Assembly (NCBI RefSeq): GCF_030412785.1
Contig: NZ_CP125295.1
Location: 5,952,001 to 6,016,000, forward strand
Length of the DNA: 64,000 nt
Direction of reading: 5' to 3'
Origin: Paraburkholderia sabiae
GTDB taxonomy: Bacteria; Pseudomonadota; Gammaproteobacteria; Burkholderiales; Burkholderiaceae
The notes below the pieces were generated by a model. The model ran no database searches. It was not told where the DNA came from and saw only the letters and a list, made by a program, of their open reading frames with translations. A program made the translations under genes and the position numbers. Each line of letters starts with the position of its first letter. The first letter of the stretch is position 1. Below, piece after piece: positions 49,122 to 62,291 of this stretch.

Positions 49122-49616
49122 CTACCGCGCTTCAATCTTGGCAAGCGCCTCATCCACAATTTGCTCGGGCGTCAGCTCGATACTCACGGTGATAGCCTCA
49201 TCCTCACCAGGCTCTTCCAAAGTATCAAGCTGACTCTGCAACAAAGACGGATCGAAGAAATGCCCTGTCCGCGTCTGCAACCGCTGCTGCAGAACCTCCT
49301 GCGTACCCTTGAGATAAACAAAGCACACATCGCGATCCCCATCGCGCAACACATCGCGATAAGAACGCTTCAACGACGAGCAGGTGAACACGGCCGTCTC
49401 ACCCGCCCGCTGCTTTTCTTCGATCGCCGCACGGATCGTCCTGAGCCACGGCCAACGGTCTTCGTCGGTCAACGGAATGCCGTTGTGCATCTTCTCCTTG
49501 TTGGCGGCGCTGTGAAACGCGTCGCCATCGGTGAATGTGCACTTGAGCCGCTCCGCCAGCATTTCGCCAATGCGGGTCTTGCCGGCGCCCGACACGCCCA
49601 TCGCGATCAAAATCAT
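49122..49616 (-). CDS. gntK: Gluconokinase
   Basis: 164-residue kinase converting gluconate to 6-phosphogluconate, the entry to the Entner-Doudoroff path encoded just upstream. P-loop GVSGAGKT (residues 7-14), FTDGDAFHSAANKEKM and CSSLKRSYRDVLR are family hallmarks. It follows the GntP-type permease by 10 bp. Its 3' half shows the same shift to T-ending codons as purB on the other side of the repeat. Confidence 0.93.
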   Translation of the reverse strand: MILIAMGVSGAGKTRIGEMLAERLKCTFTDGDAFHSAANKEKMHNGIPLTDEDRWPWLRTIRAAIEEKQRAGETAVFTCSSLKRSYRDVLRDGDRDVCFVYLKGTQEVLQQRLQTRTGHFFDPSLLQSQLDTLEEPGEDEAITVSIELTPEQIVDEALAKIEAR

Positions 49617-49626
49617 TTGAAACTCC

Positions 49627-50988
49627 TTACAGGACCGCCGCCAAAGCGAAGGTCAAACCCAGACCCATCAGCGAAATGATCGTTTCGCAGAGCGACCACG
49701 TCTTGAACGTCTGCCCCACGGTCATGCCGAAGTATTCCTTGATGAGCCAAAAACCGCCGTCGTTGACGTGCGAGAAAATCAGCGAGCCCGAACCCGTCGC
49801 CAGCACCAGCAATTCCGGCTTCACCTGCACGCCGCTCGCCGCTGCAACGGGCGCGACGATGCCGCAGGCCGTCGTCATTGCGACCGTCGCCGAACCCGTC
49901 GCGAGACGAATCAGCGCCGCGACGAACCAGCCGAACAGCAGCGGCGACAGATGCGCCGCCGTCGCCGTCGCGACGATTTCCTTCGAGATGCCGCTGTCCA
50001 TCAGCACGCGGCCAAAACCGCCGCCCGCACCGACGATGAGCGTAATGCCCGCGATCGGCGCCAGGCAGTCGCCACAGAACTTCTGGATCTGCTCACGGTT
50101 GAAGCCGCGTTGCGCACCGAACGTCCAGAAGCTCACGAGCACCGCGATCAACAGCGCGACATCGGACGTGCCGATGAACTTCAGCAGATCGTTCGCTGTC
50201 GTCTTCGGCGCGAACACGAGGTCGGCCCAGCTGCCTACCAGCATCAGGATGACGGGCAACAGGATCGTGAACAGCGTGATGCCGAAGCCGGGCAGCTCGC
50301 GCTTCGTGTCGCGCTCTTCGGCATCGATGAACTGCGCGGCGAGCGGATTGTTCGCCGCGAGCTTGATATGGCGGTGGATCAGCAGTGCGAACAGCGGACC
50401 GGCGACGATCGCCGTCGGCACGCCGACGATCAGACCGTACGCAATCGTGCGGCCGATATCCGCGTGATACGCCTGCACGGCAAGCAGCGCGGCCGGGTGC
50501 GGCGGAATCAGGCCGTGCACGACGGACAGACCCGCGACCATCGGCAGGCCGATCAGCAGCAGCGATTTGCCCGTGCGCTTCGCGACGTTGAACGCGATCG
50601 GGATCAGCAGCACGAAGCCGACTTCGAAGAACACCGGCAAGCCGACGATGATCGCGACGACCATCATTGCCCAGTGAATGTTCTTCTCGCCGAACCAGTT
50701 GATCAGCGTCGTGGCGACGCGTTCGGCGCCGCCCGATTCGGCCATCATCTTGCCGAGCATCGTGCCGAGGCCGACGACGATTGCGATGTGACCCAGCGTA
50801 TTGCCGTTGCCCGTTTCGAACGACTTCACGATCGTCCCCGCCGGCATGCCGACGGCAAGACCCAGCAGCAACGAAACGATGATGAGGACGAGGAACGGAT
50901 AGACCTTGAAGCGCGTGATCATCAGGATCAGCACCGCAATGGCAATCAGGGCGTAGATCAGCAGCATGCTGCCGTGGACAGCTTCCAT
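49627..50988 (-). CDS. gntT: Gluconate permease, GntP family
   Basis: 453-residue inner-membrane gluconate:H+ symporter with about 12-14 helices. Family blocks: GNTLGHIAIVVGLGTMLGKMM, GLPVFFEVGFVLLIP, and GLIPPHPAALLAVQAYHAD. ATG at 50988 (MEAVHGS) follows an AGGAGGAG box; the longer frame is not conserved. The exact subtype (GntT, GntP, GntU) is not resolved. Operon with gntK. Confidence 0.92.
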   Translation of the reverse strand: MEAVHGSMLLIYALIAIAVLILMITRFKVYPFLVLIIVSLLLGLAVGMPAGTIVKSFETGNGNTLGHIAIVVGLGTMLGKMMAESGGAERVATTLINWFGEKNIHWAMMVVAIIVGLPVFFEVGFVLLIPIAFNVAKRTGKSLLLIGLPMVAGLSVVHGLIPPHPAALLAVQAYHADIGRTIAYGLIVGVPTAIVAGPLFALLIHRHIKLAANNPLAAQFIDAEERDTKRELPGFGITLFTILLPVILMLVGSWADLVFAPKTTANDLLKFIGTSDVALLIAVLVSFWTFGAQRGFNREQIQKFCGDCLAPIAGITLIVGAGGGFGRVLMDSGISKEIVATATAAHLSPLLFGWFVAALIRLATGSATVAMTTACGIVAPVAAASGVQVKPELLVLATGSGSLIFSHVNDGGFWLIKEYFGMTVGQTFKTWSLCETIISLMGLGLTFALAAVL

Positions 50989-51159
50989 GAAGCTCCTCCT
51001 TTGCGTTGTTGGTTTGTTCGTTGGAATTGCAAAGTGCTGCTGCACCTCGCCCGCTTCCGGATGCTAAAAACGCCTGCAAAACGGGCGCTTTCGCGGACGC
51101 TGAATTTTACTGTTTGTTGACGAATACCGCGCACGGAATAAACCCGCGGAAAAATAAAA

Positions 51160-51201
51160 AACCTCGCCGCTGCAGCCCGTCAGAGCTGAAACGGCGAGGT
51201 T
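51160..51201 (-). terminator. Terminator of edd-eda
   Basis: Ten-bp stem AACCTCGCCG / CGGCGAGGTT with a 22-nt loop and a T-run on the minus strand, 45 bp past the eda stop. Confidence 0.85.
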
Positions 51202-51245
51202 CTCGAATGCCGGTTGCACGCTGCGTCAAAACGCGGTGCAGCGCG

Positions 51246-51887
51246 TCAATGTGCGGGAGCAGCCAGTTCGCTGGCAGCGCGCGCGAGACGCGTGACTTCG
51301 TCCCAGTTCTGCGCGGCGAGCGCGGCCTTCGGCGTGAGCCACGAACCGCCGACGCACACCACGTTCGGCAGTGCGAGGAAGTTCGGCGCGCTTTCCGCCG
51401 TGATGCCGCCCGTCGGGCAGAACTTCAGTGCCGGGAACGGGCCGTGGAAGGCTTGCAGCATCGGCACGCCACCCGCCTGCTGCGCCGGGAAGAACTTGAC
51501 GATTTCATAGCCGAGTTCGAGCGCGACGATGATGTCGCTCGGCGTCATCACGCCGGGCAGAAGCGGCAGACCGGCGTCCTGCGCGGCCTTGTGCATGTCC
51601 TTCGTCAGGCCGGGCGACACGCCGAACTGCGCGCCCGCCTTCTTCGCCTGCTCGCAATGCTCGGGCTTCGTGATCGTGCCGACACCGACGACGATGTCCT
51701 CGGCAAGCTGGCTCGCGCGTTTGATCGCCTCGATGCCTGCCGGCGTGCGCAGCGTGATTTCCAGCACTTTCACGCCACCCGCGTGCAGCGCGCGCGAGAC
51801 GTGTTCGCCCTGTTCGACGGTATCGAATGCGAGGACGGGAATCACCGGTCCGAGGCGCACGATTTCGCTGACTGTTTTCGACGTCAT
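51246..51887 (-). CDS. eda: 2-keto-3-deoxy-6-phosphogluconate aldolase
   Basis: 213-residue KDPG aldolase, splitting KDPG into pyruvate and glyceraldehyde-3-phosphate. Schiff-base Lys in YEIVKFFPAQQ (about residue 135), PGVMTPSDI and the phosphate site CPTGGI. The ATG at 51887 has AAGGAG at proper spacing; a TTG two codons upstream is not used. It follows edd by 30 bp. Confidence 0.95.
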   Translation of the reverse strand: MTSKTVSEIVRLGPVIPVLAFDTVEQGEHVSRALHAGGVKVLEITLRTPAGIEAIKRASQLAEDIVVGVGTITKPEHCEQAKKAGAQFGVSPGLTKDMHKAAQDAGLPLLPGVMTPSDIIVALELGYEIVKFFPAQQAGGVPMLQAFHGPFPALKFCPTGGITAESAPNFLALPNVVCVGGSWLTPKAALAAQNWDEVTRLARAASELAAPAH

Positions 51888-51917
51888 CTTCAAACTCCTT
51901 ATCGCTTATTTCTGCAC

Positions 51918-53822
51918 TTATTTCTGCATTGCGTGAGTGGCTTCGCTAGCGGCCGGCGCGCGTTCCGCGTGCTGCGTGGCTTGCGGCGCTTCGCCGACCA
52001 GCGACCCGAACACCGACGCGCCCAGTTCCGCCGGCGCAGCCGCAGCACGGAACACGCCGAACAGTTCGCGGCCGAAACCGACTTCGTTTTCGGCCTGATG
52101 CTGCGACACGGCAATCGGACGCGCAGCCCATTCGGCGTCGTCGATTTCGATGTCGAGCAGGCCGGCTTCCGCATCGATCACGAGCTTGTCGCCCGTGCGC
52201 ACCTTGCCGAGCGGTCCCTGCAGCAGCGCTTCTGGCGACACGTGAATCACGGCGGGTACCTTGCCAGATGCACCGGACATACGTCCGTCGGTAACGAGCG
52301 CGACATGGAAACCCTGATCCTGCAACACGCCGAGCAGCGGCGTCAAACGATGCAGTTCAGGCATACCGTTTGCCCGCGCGCCCTGGAAGCGCACGACGGC
52401 GATGAAGTCGCGCTTCAGTTCGCCGTTATCGAATGCTTCCTGCACGGCTTCCTGCGAATCGAACACGATGGCAGGCGCCTTCACCGTACGATGCTGCTGC
52501 GCGACCGCCGAAATCTTGATGACACCGCGACCGAGCTTGCCTTGCATCAGACGCAGACCGCCGTCCGGCTGGAACGGCTCGCCGAATGTACGCAGCACAC
52601 TCGAATCCTGGCTTTGCGCGACGCCCGGCACCCACGTCAGCTTGCCGTCGAGCAACTTCGGCTCTTCCGTGTAATGCGACAAACCGTTGCCCGCGACCGT
52701 GTTCACGTCGTCGTGCAGCAGGCCGCCTTCGAGCAGGTTGCGCGTCAGGAACGCCATGCCGCCCGCCGCGTGGAAATGGTTCACGTCGGCCTTGCCGTTC
52801 GGATAAACCTTCGCGAGCAGCGGCACGGACGCCGACAGCGTGTCGAAGTCGTCCCAGTCGATGATGATGCCCGCCGCGCGCGCAATTGCCACGAGATGCA
52901 ACGTGTGATTGGTCGAGCCGCCCGTCGCCAGCAAGCCGACGATGCCGTTGACGATCGCCTTCTCGTCGATCACGTGGCCGATCGGCATGTAGTTGCCGCG
53001 CTCCACCGTCAGATCGAGCACGCGGCGCGCGGCCTGCGCGGTGAGTGCGTCGCGCAGCGGCGTATGCGGATGCACGAACGCCGAGCCCGGCAGATGCAGG
53101 CCCATGATTTCCATCAGCATCTGGTTGCTGTTGGCCGTGCCATAGAACGTGCACGTGCCGTGGCCGTGATACGCGGCCGCTTCGGACTCGAGCAGCGCGT
53201 CGCGGTTGCATTGGCCCGTCGCGAATTCCTGGCGAACCTTCGCCTTGGCGTCGTTCGAAATGCCGCTCGTCATCGGACCGGCGGGCACGAAAATGGTCGG
53301 CAGATGGCCGAATTGCAACGCGCCGATCAACAGGCCCGGCACGATCTTGTCGCACACGCCGAGGCACAGCGCCGCGTCGAACATGTTGTGCGTAAGCGCG
53401 ACGGCAGTGCTCATCGCGATTACTTCGCGCGAGAACAGCGACAGCTCCATGCCTGCGTTGCCCTGCGTGATGCCGTCGCACATCGCCGGGACACCGCCCG
53501 CGAACTGCGCGACGCCGCCGTTCTCACGCGCGGCGGCCTTGATGATCTCGGGGAAATCCTTGTACGGCGCGTGCGCCGACAGCATCTCGTTGTACGACGA
53601 GACGATGCCGATATTCGGCTGCCGGATCTGCTTGATGACGAGCTTGTCGTTGCCTTCGAGGCCGGCGAAGCCATGCGCGAGGTTCGCGCAGGATAGCGCG
53701 CCGCGCGCCGGGAACTTGCCCTGCGCCTGGTCGATGCGCGCCAGATACGCTTCGCGCGTCGGCTTGCTGCGCTCGATCACGCGCTTCGTGACTTTCATCA
53801 GTTGCGAATGCGGGGAAACCAT
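51918..53822 (-). CDS. edd: 6-Phosphogluconate dehydratase
   Basis: 634-residue Fe-S dehydratase of the IlvD/Edd family, making KDPG from 6-phosphogluconate. Cluster and active-site blocks: [20 protein letters not shown] (about residue 100), [11 protein letters not shown] and [19 protein letters not shown] at 53822 follows an AAGGAGC box; the longer frame to 53987 would run through the HexR operator. An Ala/Glu-rich C-terminal tail of about 30 residues is extra. Operon with eda. Confidence 0.95.
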   Translation of the reverse strand: MVSPHSQLMKVTKRVIERSKPTREAYLARIDQAQGKFPARGALSCANLAHGFAGLEGNDKLVIKQIRQPNIGIVSSYNEMLSAHAPYKDFPEIIKAAARENGGVAQFAGGVPAMCDGITQGNAGMELSLFSREVIAMSTAVALTHNMFDAALCLGVCDKIVPGLLIGALQFGHLPTIFVPAGPMTSGISNDAKAKVRQEFATGQCNRDALLESEAAAYHGHGTCTFYGTANSNQMLMEIMGLHLPGSAFVHPHTPLRDALTAQAARRVLDLTVERGNYMPIGHVIDEKAIVNGIVGLLATGGSTNHTLHLVAIARAAGIIIDWDDFDTLSASVPLLAKVYPNGKADVNHFHAAGGMAFLTRNLLEGGLLHDDVNTVAGNGLSHYTEEPKLLDGKLTWVPGVAQSQDSSVLRTFGEPFQPDGGLRLMQGKLGRGVIKISAVAQQHRTVKAPAIVFDSQEAVQEAFDNGELKRDFIAVVRFQGARANGMPELHRLTPLLGVLQDQGFHVALVTDGRMSGASGKVPAVIHVSPEALLQGPLGKVRTGDKLVIDAEAGLLDIEIDDAEWAARPIAVSQHQAENEVGFGRELFGVFRAAAAPAELGASVFGSLVGEAPQATQHAERAPAASEATHAMQK

Positions 53823-53915
53823 CGATGCTCCTTCGTCGCTGGCTCGCGCTGATGCGCGCGTTGCGCCAGATTGATATCGCGGGGAACGGCATGGAAAGCC
53901 GGCAACCGGGATATT

Positions 53916-53930
53916 AGTAGAAAAACTACA
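53916..53930. promoter_or_regulatory. HexR-like operator upstream of edd
   Basis: On the minus strand TGTAGTTTTTCTACT, matching 14 of 15 positions of the published HexR consensus TGTARTTWWWYTACA. It lies 94 bp before the edd ATG. Confidence 0.75.
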
Positions 53931-54048
53931 CGCGCACAATGTGGCAGTTGCTGAATCCGCGGAACGCCCGGAGTCACGCCAAACCATTGTCCATTGGTGC
54001 TTTCAGCGACTGAACGCACTTCGTCAGGGTAATCACCTACAGTACAGA

Positions 54049-54063
54049 TGTAGTTTTTGTACT
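54049..54063. promoter_or_regulatory. HexR-like operator upstream of hexR
   Basis: Plus-strand TGTAGTTTTTGTACT, 13 of 15 consensus positions, 56 bp before the hexR ATG, suggesting autorepression. Confidence 0.68.
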
Positions 54064-54118
54064 TGATCCGTCTATCAGCTATAGTCCACGCATTCTTCAG
54101 CATAGTGCGAGATTTCCG

Positions 54119-54958
54119 ATGATGCTGTCCCAGGTGGAAGCGATGCGCGATCAGATGCGCCCTTCCGAACGCAAGCTCGCCGACTACGTGATCGAGGCGC
54201 CGCGCGAAGTGCTCGATCTGTCGATGACCGAAGTCGCTGCGCGCGCGGGCGTCAGCCAGCCGACCATCGCGCGCTTCTGTCACGCGCTCGGCTTTTCGGG
54301 CTTCCGCGAATTCAAGATCCGTCTCGCACAAGGCATAGCAACGGAGGTGCCCGCCGTTTATCGCGACGTGCGGCCCGATGAGCCCGCGCCCGGCGTCGCG
54401 GCGAAAGTACTCGACCGGACGATCGGCGCGCTGATCCAGGTGCGCAACAATTTGTCCTCCGATAGCGTCGCGGCCGCGATCCAGCTGCTGTCGCGTGCAA
54501 AACGCATCGAGTTCTACGGTGCGGGCGGCTCGGGCATCGCTGCCCTCGATATGCAGCACAAGTTTTTCCGGCTCGGTATGCCGAGCGTCGCGTATTCCGA
54601 TCCGCATACGTTTCTGATGTCGGCGGCGCTGCTGGGCGAAGGCGATGTCGTCGTGGCGATCTCGAACACGGGGCGCACGCGCGACATCATCGACGCGGCG
54701 AAATCCGCGCTCGCCGCGGGCGCAAAAGTGATTGCGGTAACCCATGGGAATTCGCCACTGGCACGGATTGCGTCGATCGGCCTGTTCGCGAACGTCGACG
54801 AAGACACCGACATCTTTTCGCCGATGACCTCGCGCACGTCGCATCTCGCGATCGGCGATATCCTGGCGGTGGGCGTCGCGCTGCAGCGCGGTCCGGAACT
54901 GGCTGAGAAGCTGGCGGGGGCGAAGGATCTGATTGCGCAGCGTCGCGTGGCGACATAG
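54119..54958 (+). CDS. hexR: HexR, repressor of Entner-Doudoroff genes (MurR/RpiR family)
   Basis: 279-residue regulator. N-terminal HTH_6 (about residues 1-77: MTEVAARAGVSQPTIARFCH) and a C-terminal SIS sugar-phosphate domain (about residues 120-255: IEFYGAGGSGIAALDMQHKF, VVAISNTGRT). KDPG relieves HexR repression in pseudomonads. Divergent position to edd and two matching operators make the identity firm. Followed by its own terminator. Confidence 0.93.
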   Translation: MMLSQVEAMRDQMRPSERKLADYVIEAPREVLDLSMTEVAARAGVSQPTIARFCHALGFSGFREFKIRLAQGIATEVPAVYRDVRPDEPAPGVAAKVLDRTIGALIQVRNNLSSDSVAAAIQLLSRAKRIEFYGAGGSGIAALDMQHKFFRLGMPSVAYSDPHTFLMSAALLGEGDVVVAISNTGRTRDIIDAAKSALAAGAKVIAVTHGNSPLARIASIGLFANVDEDTDIFSPMTSRTSHLAIGDILAVGVALQRGPELAEKLAGAKDLIAQRRVAT

Positions 54959-54999
54959 CGACGTGCGCTTGAAGAATGCATGAGCGATGCATAAACACA

Positions 55000-55025
55000 A
55001 AAAGGGCTCCCGAAGGAGCCCTTTT
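55000..55025 (+). terminator. Terminator of hexR
   Basis: Eleven-bp stem AAAAGGGCTCC / GGAGCCCTTTT, CGAA loop, 41 bp past hexR. Confidence 0.92.
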
Positions 55026-55093
55026 CGTTTTGTAGCGTACTGCTTGCGTTCAGGCGGCCCTACTGCGCCGCCCTCGCGCTCACCTCGTATTGC

Positions 55094-55552
55094 TTACCAC
55101 TGGCAGGAGCCGCCGACACCTAGGGTTGTGCCCTGCGCGCTGATGCCCGCGCCGACCTTGACCTTGATGTTCTGCGTGAGGCGTGCCTAAGCACCCAGCG
55201 CAGTCGGCGCGTAGCCGTGGTACGACGCAACGCCGATGCCGACCGCGATCGTCTTGCCCTGATCGACGTCGGGGATCATCGTCAGCGCGGTCGCTGCCGC
55301 GATACCCGAGTAGGCGTTGCGCGCCACGTCGTTGACACCCGCCTGGACCTTCTGGATCTGCTGATCCGTGTAGTCCTTCGAGGTCATGCCAGCCGGCAGA
55401 TCGCCGACGGCCGCCGCGATCGGCTCGTTCAACTGACCGACGTTGACGGCATCCGTCGTCTGCGTACCGGCTGCAACGTTCGCGACCTGGCGTTCATTGC
55501 CCGCGGAGCCCACCGACACCGTGTTCGCACGACCCGCAACGGAGCCGTCAGC
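55094..55552 (-). pseudogene. Remnant of a YadA-type trimeric autotransporter adhesin
   Basis: The minus strand encodes only the end of a YadA-like adhesin: stalk residues [31 protein letters not shown], then the anchor ([35 protein letters not shown]). An in-frame TAG at 55187-55189 interrupts the anchor where Ser is usual (LGA*ARLTQNIKVKVG); the frame stays open for 30 more residues to GGSCQW and a TAA, where the family ends in an aromatic-QW pattern. No head, no signal peptide and no start codon upstream, so it is a decaying fragment. Confidence 0.8.
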
Positions 55553-55718
55553 ACGACGAATAGGACGACTCCCAAAGTCGAGGTCACAACCTAAGGGTGC
55601 TTTTGAATGAGGCGGAACTGCACAGATGTGAGTGTGAGCTTAACGATTTTCCGTAGGATTACTTATAAATTAAATAAGTTGGAAAGCGGATCGACAGCAA
55701 CGGCACCCGCAAAAAACA

Positions 55719-55736
55719 ACGGGACCGAAGCCCCGT
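55719..55736 (-). terminator. Terminator of the HemJ-like gene
   Basis: Seven-bp stem ACGGGAC / GCCCCGT (one mismatch) with CGAA loop and a T-rich stretch on the minus strand, 21 bp past the stop. Confidence 0.7.
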
Positions 55737-55757
55737 CAACATTCGAAAATCAAAAGC

Positions 55758-56180
55758 TCAAAACGGCTTGATCACCACCAGCGCCACAGCCGCAAGCATC
55801 CCCAGAACAGGTAACTCATTGAACATCCGATACCACTTGTGCGAGCGCCTGTTTTCACCGCGCTCGAAGGTCCGCAGTAGCACCCCGCAATACGCGTGAT
55901 AAATCACAAGCAGCACGACCACGCCCACCTTCGCGTGAATCCAGCCCTGCCCGCTGCCGATGCCCACGGCGAGCCAAAGCCACAGCCCACAAGCCAGCGC
56001 CGGCACGGCGATGAACGTCATGAAGCGGAACAGCTTGCGCCCCATCAGCAGCAGACGCTTGACGGCATTCGGATCGGTCTCCATCGCGAGATTCACAAAG
56101 ATACGCGGCAGATAGAACAGCCCCGCAAACCACGACGCGACCAGAACGATGTGAAACGTCTTGACCCACAGCATCTGCAA
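55758..56180 (-). CDS. CopD/HemJ family membrane protein
   Basis: 140-residue protein with four helices, opening MLWVKTFHIVLVASWFAGLFYLPRIFV, which is typical for HemJ, the quinone-linked protoporphyrinogen IX oxidase; the conserved His (residue 10) and a Lys in WIHAKVGVVV are present. The same family is often labelled CopD-like, so HemJ function is likely but not proven. It ends the long minus-strand block, 28 bp after proA. Confidence 0.82.
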   Translation of the reverse strand: MQMLWVKTFHIVLVASWFAGLFYLPRIFVNLAMETDPNAVKRLLLMGRKLFRFMTFIAVPALACGLWLWLAVGIGSGQGWIHAKVGVVVLLVIYHAYCGVLLRTFERGENRRSHKWYRMFNELPVLGMLAAVALVVIKPF

Positions 56181-56208
56181 TCTTGCTCTCCGTTTTAGGT
56201 TCTTAAGA

Positions 56209-57480
56209 CTACTGACGCCCCTCGCCGTGGCCCAGCACGACGTACTTCAGCGACGTCAGCCCTTCCAGCCCGACCGGCCCGCGCGCGTGCAGCTTGTCGT
56301 TCGAAATGCCGATTTCCGCACCCAGGCCGAACTCGAAGCCGTCGGCGAAACGCGTCGATGCGTTCACCATCACGCTCGCGGAATCGACTTCGCGCAGGAA
56401 ACGCATCGCGCGATCGTGGTCTTCCGTGACGATCGCGTCCGTGTGGTGCGAGCCGTATTCGTTGATGTGCTCGATCGCCTCGTCCATGCCGTCGACGATC
56501 TTCACCGCCAATACGGGCGCGAGATATTCGGTGCGCCAGTCTTCTTCCGTCGCATCGACCAGCGGGCCGACGCCCGCATCCGCGAGCACCTTGCGCGCCG
56601 CCGGATCGACACGCAGTTCGACTTCCTTCTCGCGATACAGCTTGCCGAGCGCCGGCAGCACCTCGCTCGCGATGCCGCGTGCGACGAGCAGCGTCTCCAT
56701 CGTGTTGCAGGTGCCGTAGCGATGCGTCTTCGCGTTGTCGCACACGTTCAGCGCCTTCGCGATGTCCGCGCGATCGTCGACATACACATGGCAGATGCCG
56801 TCCAGATGCTTGATCATCGGCACGCGGCCTTCTTCGATCAGCCGCGCGATCAGGCTCTTGCCGCCGCGCGGCACGATCACGTCGACGTACTCGGTCATCG
56901 TGATCAGCTTGCCGACAGCCGCGCGATCCGCGGTTTCGACAACTTGCACCGCTTCCTGGGGCAAACCGGCCTTTTCAAGGCCTTCGCCGATCAGCCTGGC
57001 CAGCGCCGTGTTGCATTCGAGCGCTTCGGAACCGCCGCGCAGAATCGTCGCGTTGCCGGATTTCAGGCATAACGCGGCCGCGTCGATCGTCACGTTCGGG
57101 CGCGATTCGTAGATGATGCCGATCACGCCGAGCGGCACGCGCATCTGGCCGACCTGGATGCCGCTCGGCCGATACTTGAGATTGCTGATCTCGCCGATCG
57201 GATCGGACAGCGCCGCCACTTGCCGCAAACCTTCGACCATCGTCTTAAGCGCCTTGTCGGACAGCGTCAGACGGTCGATGAACGCCGCGTCGTGGCCTTT
57301 GTCTTTCGCTCGTGCCAGATCGCGCGCGTTCGCTTCTTTCAGCGTGGCCGTCTCGCGCTCGATAGCGGCGGCAACGGCTTCGAGCGCGGCATTCTTCGCC
57401 GCCGTCGACGCCCGCGCCATCGCACGCGATGCGTGACGCGCGCGGCGGCCGAGGTCGGTCATGTACTGGTCGATATCCAT
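56209..57480 (-). CDS. proA: Gamma-glutamyl phosphate reductase
   Basis: 423-residue NADPH-dependent reductase in proline synthesis, aldehyde-dehydrogenase fold. Catalytic Cys in [11 protein letters not shown]; other blocks are [20 protein letters not shown] and [15 protein letters not shown] at 57480 (MDIDQYM) is the family start; the open frame upstream runs another 127 codons with no homology. No proB nearby. It lies in the holA-proA order usual in Burkholderiaceae. Confidence 0.95.
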   Translation of the reverse strand: MDIDQYMTDLGRRARHASRAMARASTAAKNAALEAVAAAIERETATLKEANARDLARAKDKGHDAAFIDRLTLSDKALKTMVEGLRQVAALSDPIGEISNLKYRPSGIQVGQMRVPLGVIGIIYESRPNVTIDAAALCLKSGNATILRGGSEALECNTALARLIGEGLEKAGLPQEAVQVVETADRAAVGKLITMTEYVDVIVPRGGKSLIARLIEEGRVPMIKHLDGICHVYVDDRADIAKALNVCDNAKTHRYGTCNTMETLLVARGIASEVLPALGKLYREKEVELRVDPAARKVLADAGVGPLVDATEEDWRTEYLAPVLAVKIVDGMDEAIEHINEYGSHHTDAIVTEDHDRAMRFLREVDSASVMVNASTRFADGFEFGLGAEIGISNDKLHARGPVGLEGLTSLKYVVLGHGEGRQ

Positions 57481-57700
57481 GATGATTCCCGTTGTGCCGC
57501 TCGATGCTTCAGCGTTATCTGAAGTGCGGCTGACAATTTCTGAGAGCGGAACGATCCGCCGATTGTATGACGTGTGACAGTAGTCTGCTCGGCGCAGCGG
57601 CGCCGTGTCACGGGCTGGGAACGGCTGCCGCGTGGCCTGGATGACGGATGTTCGCGGCGCCACAGGAGCCGCGAGGAACCCCATCAGGCGTGCGACACGC

Positions 57701-58825
57701 CTACGACGGTCGGCGCATTGGCGCCGGTCGCGCCGGAGCGGGCCGCATCGGCGCGGCGTGCGCCTGTGAAGCAGAAGCGCCCGCCACGGCCATCGCGAGT
57801 TCGAAAAGCCCCGCCCACGCGTCGGGCGGTGGATCGTTGCGATGATTGCCCGGCGTGCCACCCGACAAGCCCTTCACCTGTCGATCGAGCTTCGCCGCGA
57901 GCGCCAGCGCCTTTTCCAGCGACGCCTCAGTCACGCGCGACAGAGCCGGTCCGACGAGCCGCTCGCGCGGCCCCCACACGCGGTTTTCCCGCAGCAGCAT
58001 CGCGAGCGGCTTGCCCGCCTCGACGCCGCGCTTGATGCGCAACAGCGTGCGAATCTCTTCGACGACGGCCCACAGCACGAGCACGGCGGCCTCGCCTTCG
58101 CCCTTCAGACCGTCGATCATCCGCGACAGACGGCCGACGTCGCCCGCCAGCATCGCTTCGTTGAGCTTGAACACGTCGTAACGCGCGACGTTCAGCACGG
58201 CATCGTGCACCTGCTCGAACGTCAATGCGCCCGACGGATACAGCAACCCGAGCTTCTGAATCTCCTGATGCGCAGCGAGCAGATTCCCTTCGACGCGCTC
58301 CGCAATGAATTGCAGCGCGCGCCTGCCCTCTTCGCCCGCTGCGACGCGTTGCCCCTGCTGCGCAAGCCGCTGTCCGACCCAGTTCGGCAATTGCGCGCGT
58401 TCGACGGGATCGATTTTCAGCGCGACGCCTGCATCAGCCAGCGCCGTGAACCACCCGGCCTTTTGCGTCGCCGCATCGAGGCGCGGCAGCGTGACGAGCG
58501 TCAGCACATCGGGATTCGCGGCAGCCGCCAGCGTCTTCAGCGCGTCGGCGCCTTCCTTGCCGGGCTTGCCCGTCGGAACGCGCAATTCGACCAGCTGGCG
58601 GTCGCCGAACAGCGACATCGACTGGCTCGCGCCGAGTAGTGAACTCCAGTCGAAACCACGCTCCACCGTGAAGACCGTGCGATCCGTGAAGCCGCCCGCG
58701 CGCGCCGCCGCGCGGATGCGGTCGCACGCTTCCTGCGCGAGCAGATGCTCGTCGCCGTACACGACGTACAGACCGGCGAGACCTTTCGCGAGATGCGCTT
58801 CGAGCGCGTCAAGACGCAGTTGCAT
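57701..58825 (-). CDS. holA: DNA polymerase III subunit delta
   Basis: 374-residue clamp-loader subunit that opens the beta clamp. It opens [29 protein letters not shown] and includes the clamp-binding region [15 protein letters not shown]. About 30 residues longer than E. coli HolA: the Ala/Pro-rich tail after about residue 345 is probably disordered. Follows lptE by 51 bp. Confidence 0.94.
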   Translation of the reverse strand: MQLRLDALEAHLAKGLAGLYVVYGDEHLLAQEACDRIRAAARAGGFTDRTVFTVERGFDWSSLLGASQSMSLFGDRQLVELRVPTGKPGKEGADALKTLAAAANPDVLTLVTLPRLDAATQKAGWFTALADAGVALKIDPVERAQLPNWVGQRLAQQGQRVAAGEEGRRALQFIAERVEGNLLAAHQEIQKLGLLYPSGALTFEQVHDAVLNVARYDVFKLNEAMLAGDVGRLSRMIDGLKGEGEAAVLVLWAVVEEIRTLLRIKRGVEAGKPLAMLLRENRVWGPRERLVGPALSRVTEASLEKALALAAKLDRQVKGLSGGTPGNHRNDPPPDAWAGLFELAMAVAGASASQAHAAPMRPAPARPAPMRRPS

Positions 58826-58876
58826 GGCGACGGATATTCGAGAGTGAAAGCGGGTAAAGCTGCGTTACGCGATGAA

Positions 58877-59428
58877 TCAAAGCGGCGGCGGCGGCAGCGG
58901 CGCGCGCGGCGCGATGCCCGGCACTTCCTGGCCCGGCGCCGGATGCAGCGAACGCACGACGGCCAGACGACGCATCAGCTGATCGACGGCATCGTTCTGC
59001 ATGTCGGCGTAGAGGATGTCCGCTTCCGAAGCCTTCGCCTGCGAGAACTGGTCGCTATAGGTCATCGCGCGGTTCAGCGCGATCGAGCTCGGCGGAATCA
59101 GCAAGGTGCCGTCCGCGCCGCGCAGCGTGTAGTTCAGCGAGTAGTTCAGCGCGTATTCTTCCACCACCCCGAGCGAGTTCAGCGTCAGCACAGCCGTGCC
59201 GCGCCCTTCCGACACCGACAGGATCGCGTCGGCATTGCCGGGCGACGTCACGATCACCGTGTCGCTGCCGCCCTGCACCATACGCGTGAGGCGCGCGGCG
59301 ACGGACGCCGACGCGCCCGAAATGGCAAGGCGCTTGAACGCGTAGTCCTGCTGTCCGCGCAGCTGGAAGCCGCACGCGGACAGCAGCGCCGCGCTGCACG
59401 CCAGAGTCAAAAACGATCTGCGAGTCAC
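58877..59428 (-). CDS. lptE: LPS-assembly lipoprotein LptE
   Basis: 183-residue outer-membrane lipoprotein that plugs the LptD barrel and helps insert LPS. Lipobox LSAC (Cys19) is followed by GFQLRG, the family opening. Ends in a Pro-rich tail (APLPPPPL). Between leuS and holA, the standard order. Confidence 0.93.
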   Translation of the reverse strand: MTRRSFLTLACSAALLSACGFQLRGQQDYAFKRLAISGASASVAARLTRMVQGGSDTVIVTSPGNADAILSVSEGRGTAVLTLNSLGVVEEYALNYSLNYTLRGADGTLLIPPSSIALNRAMTYSDQFSQAKASEADILYADMQNDAVDQLMRRLAVVRSLHPAPGQEVPGIAPRAPLPPPPL

Positions 59429-59470
59429 ATGAGCTCCTGGTTCGCAGTTAAGGCGAGATCGGCGCGGCCG

Positions 59471-62275
<2,805 letters not shown>

Positions 62276-62291
62276 TTAAGCCGTATGCGCC

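Noticed and set aside
51888..51893. TTG start two codons upstream of eda
   Set aside because: The ATG at 51887 has the better spacing to AAGGAG.
53822..53987. Longer N terminus for edd
   Set aside because: It would translate through the HexR-like operator and lacks family similarity.
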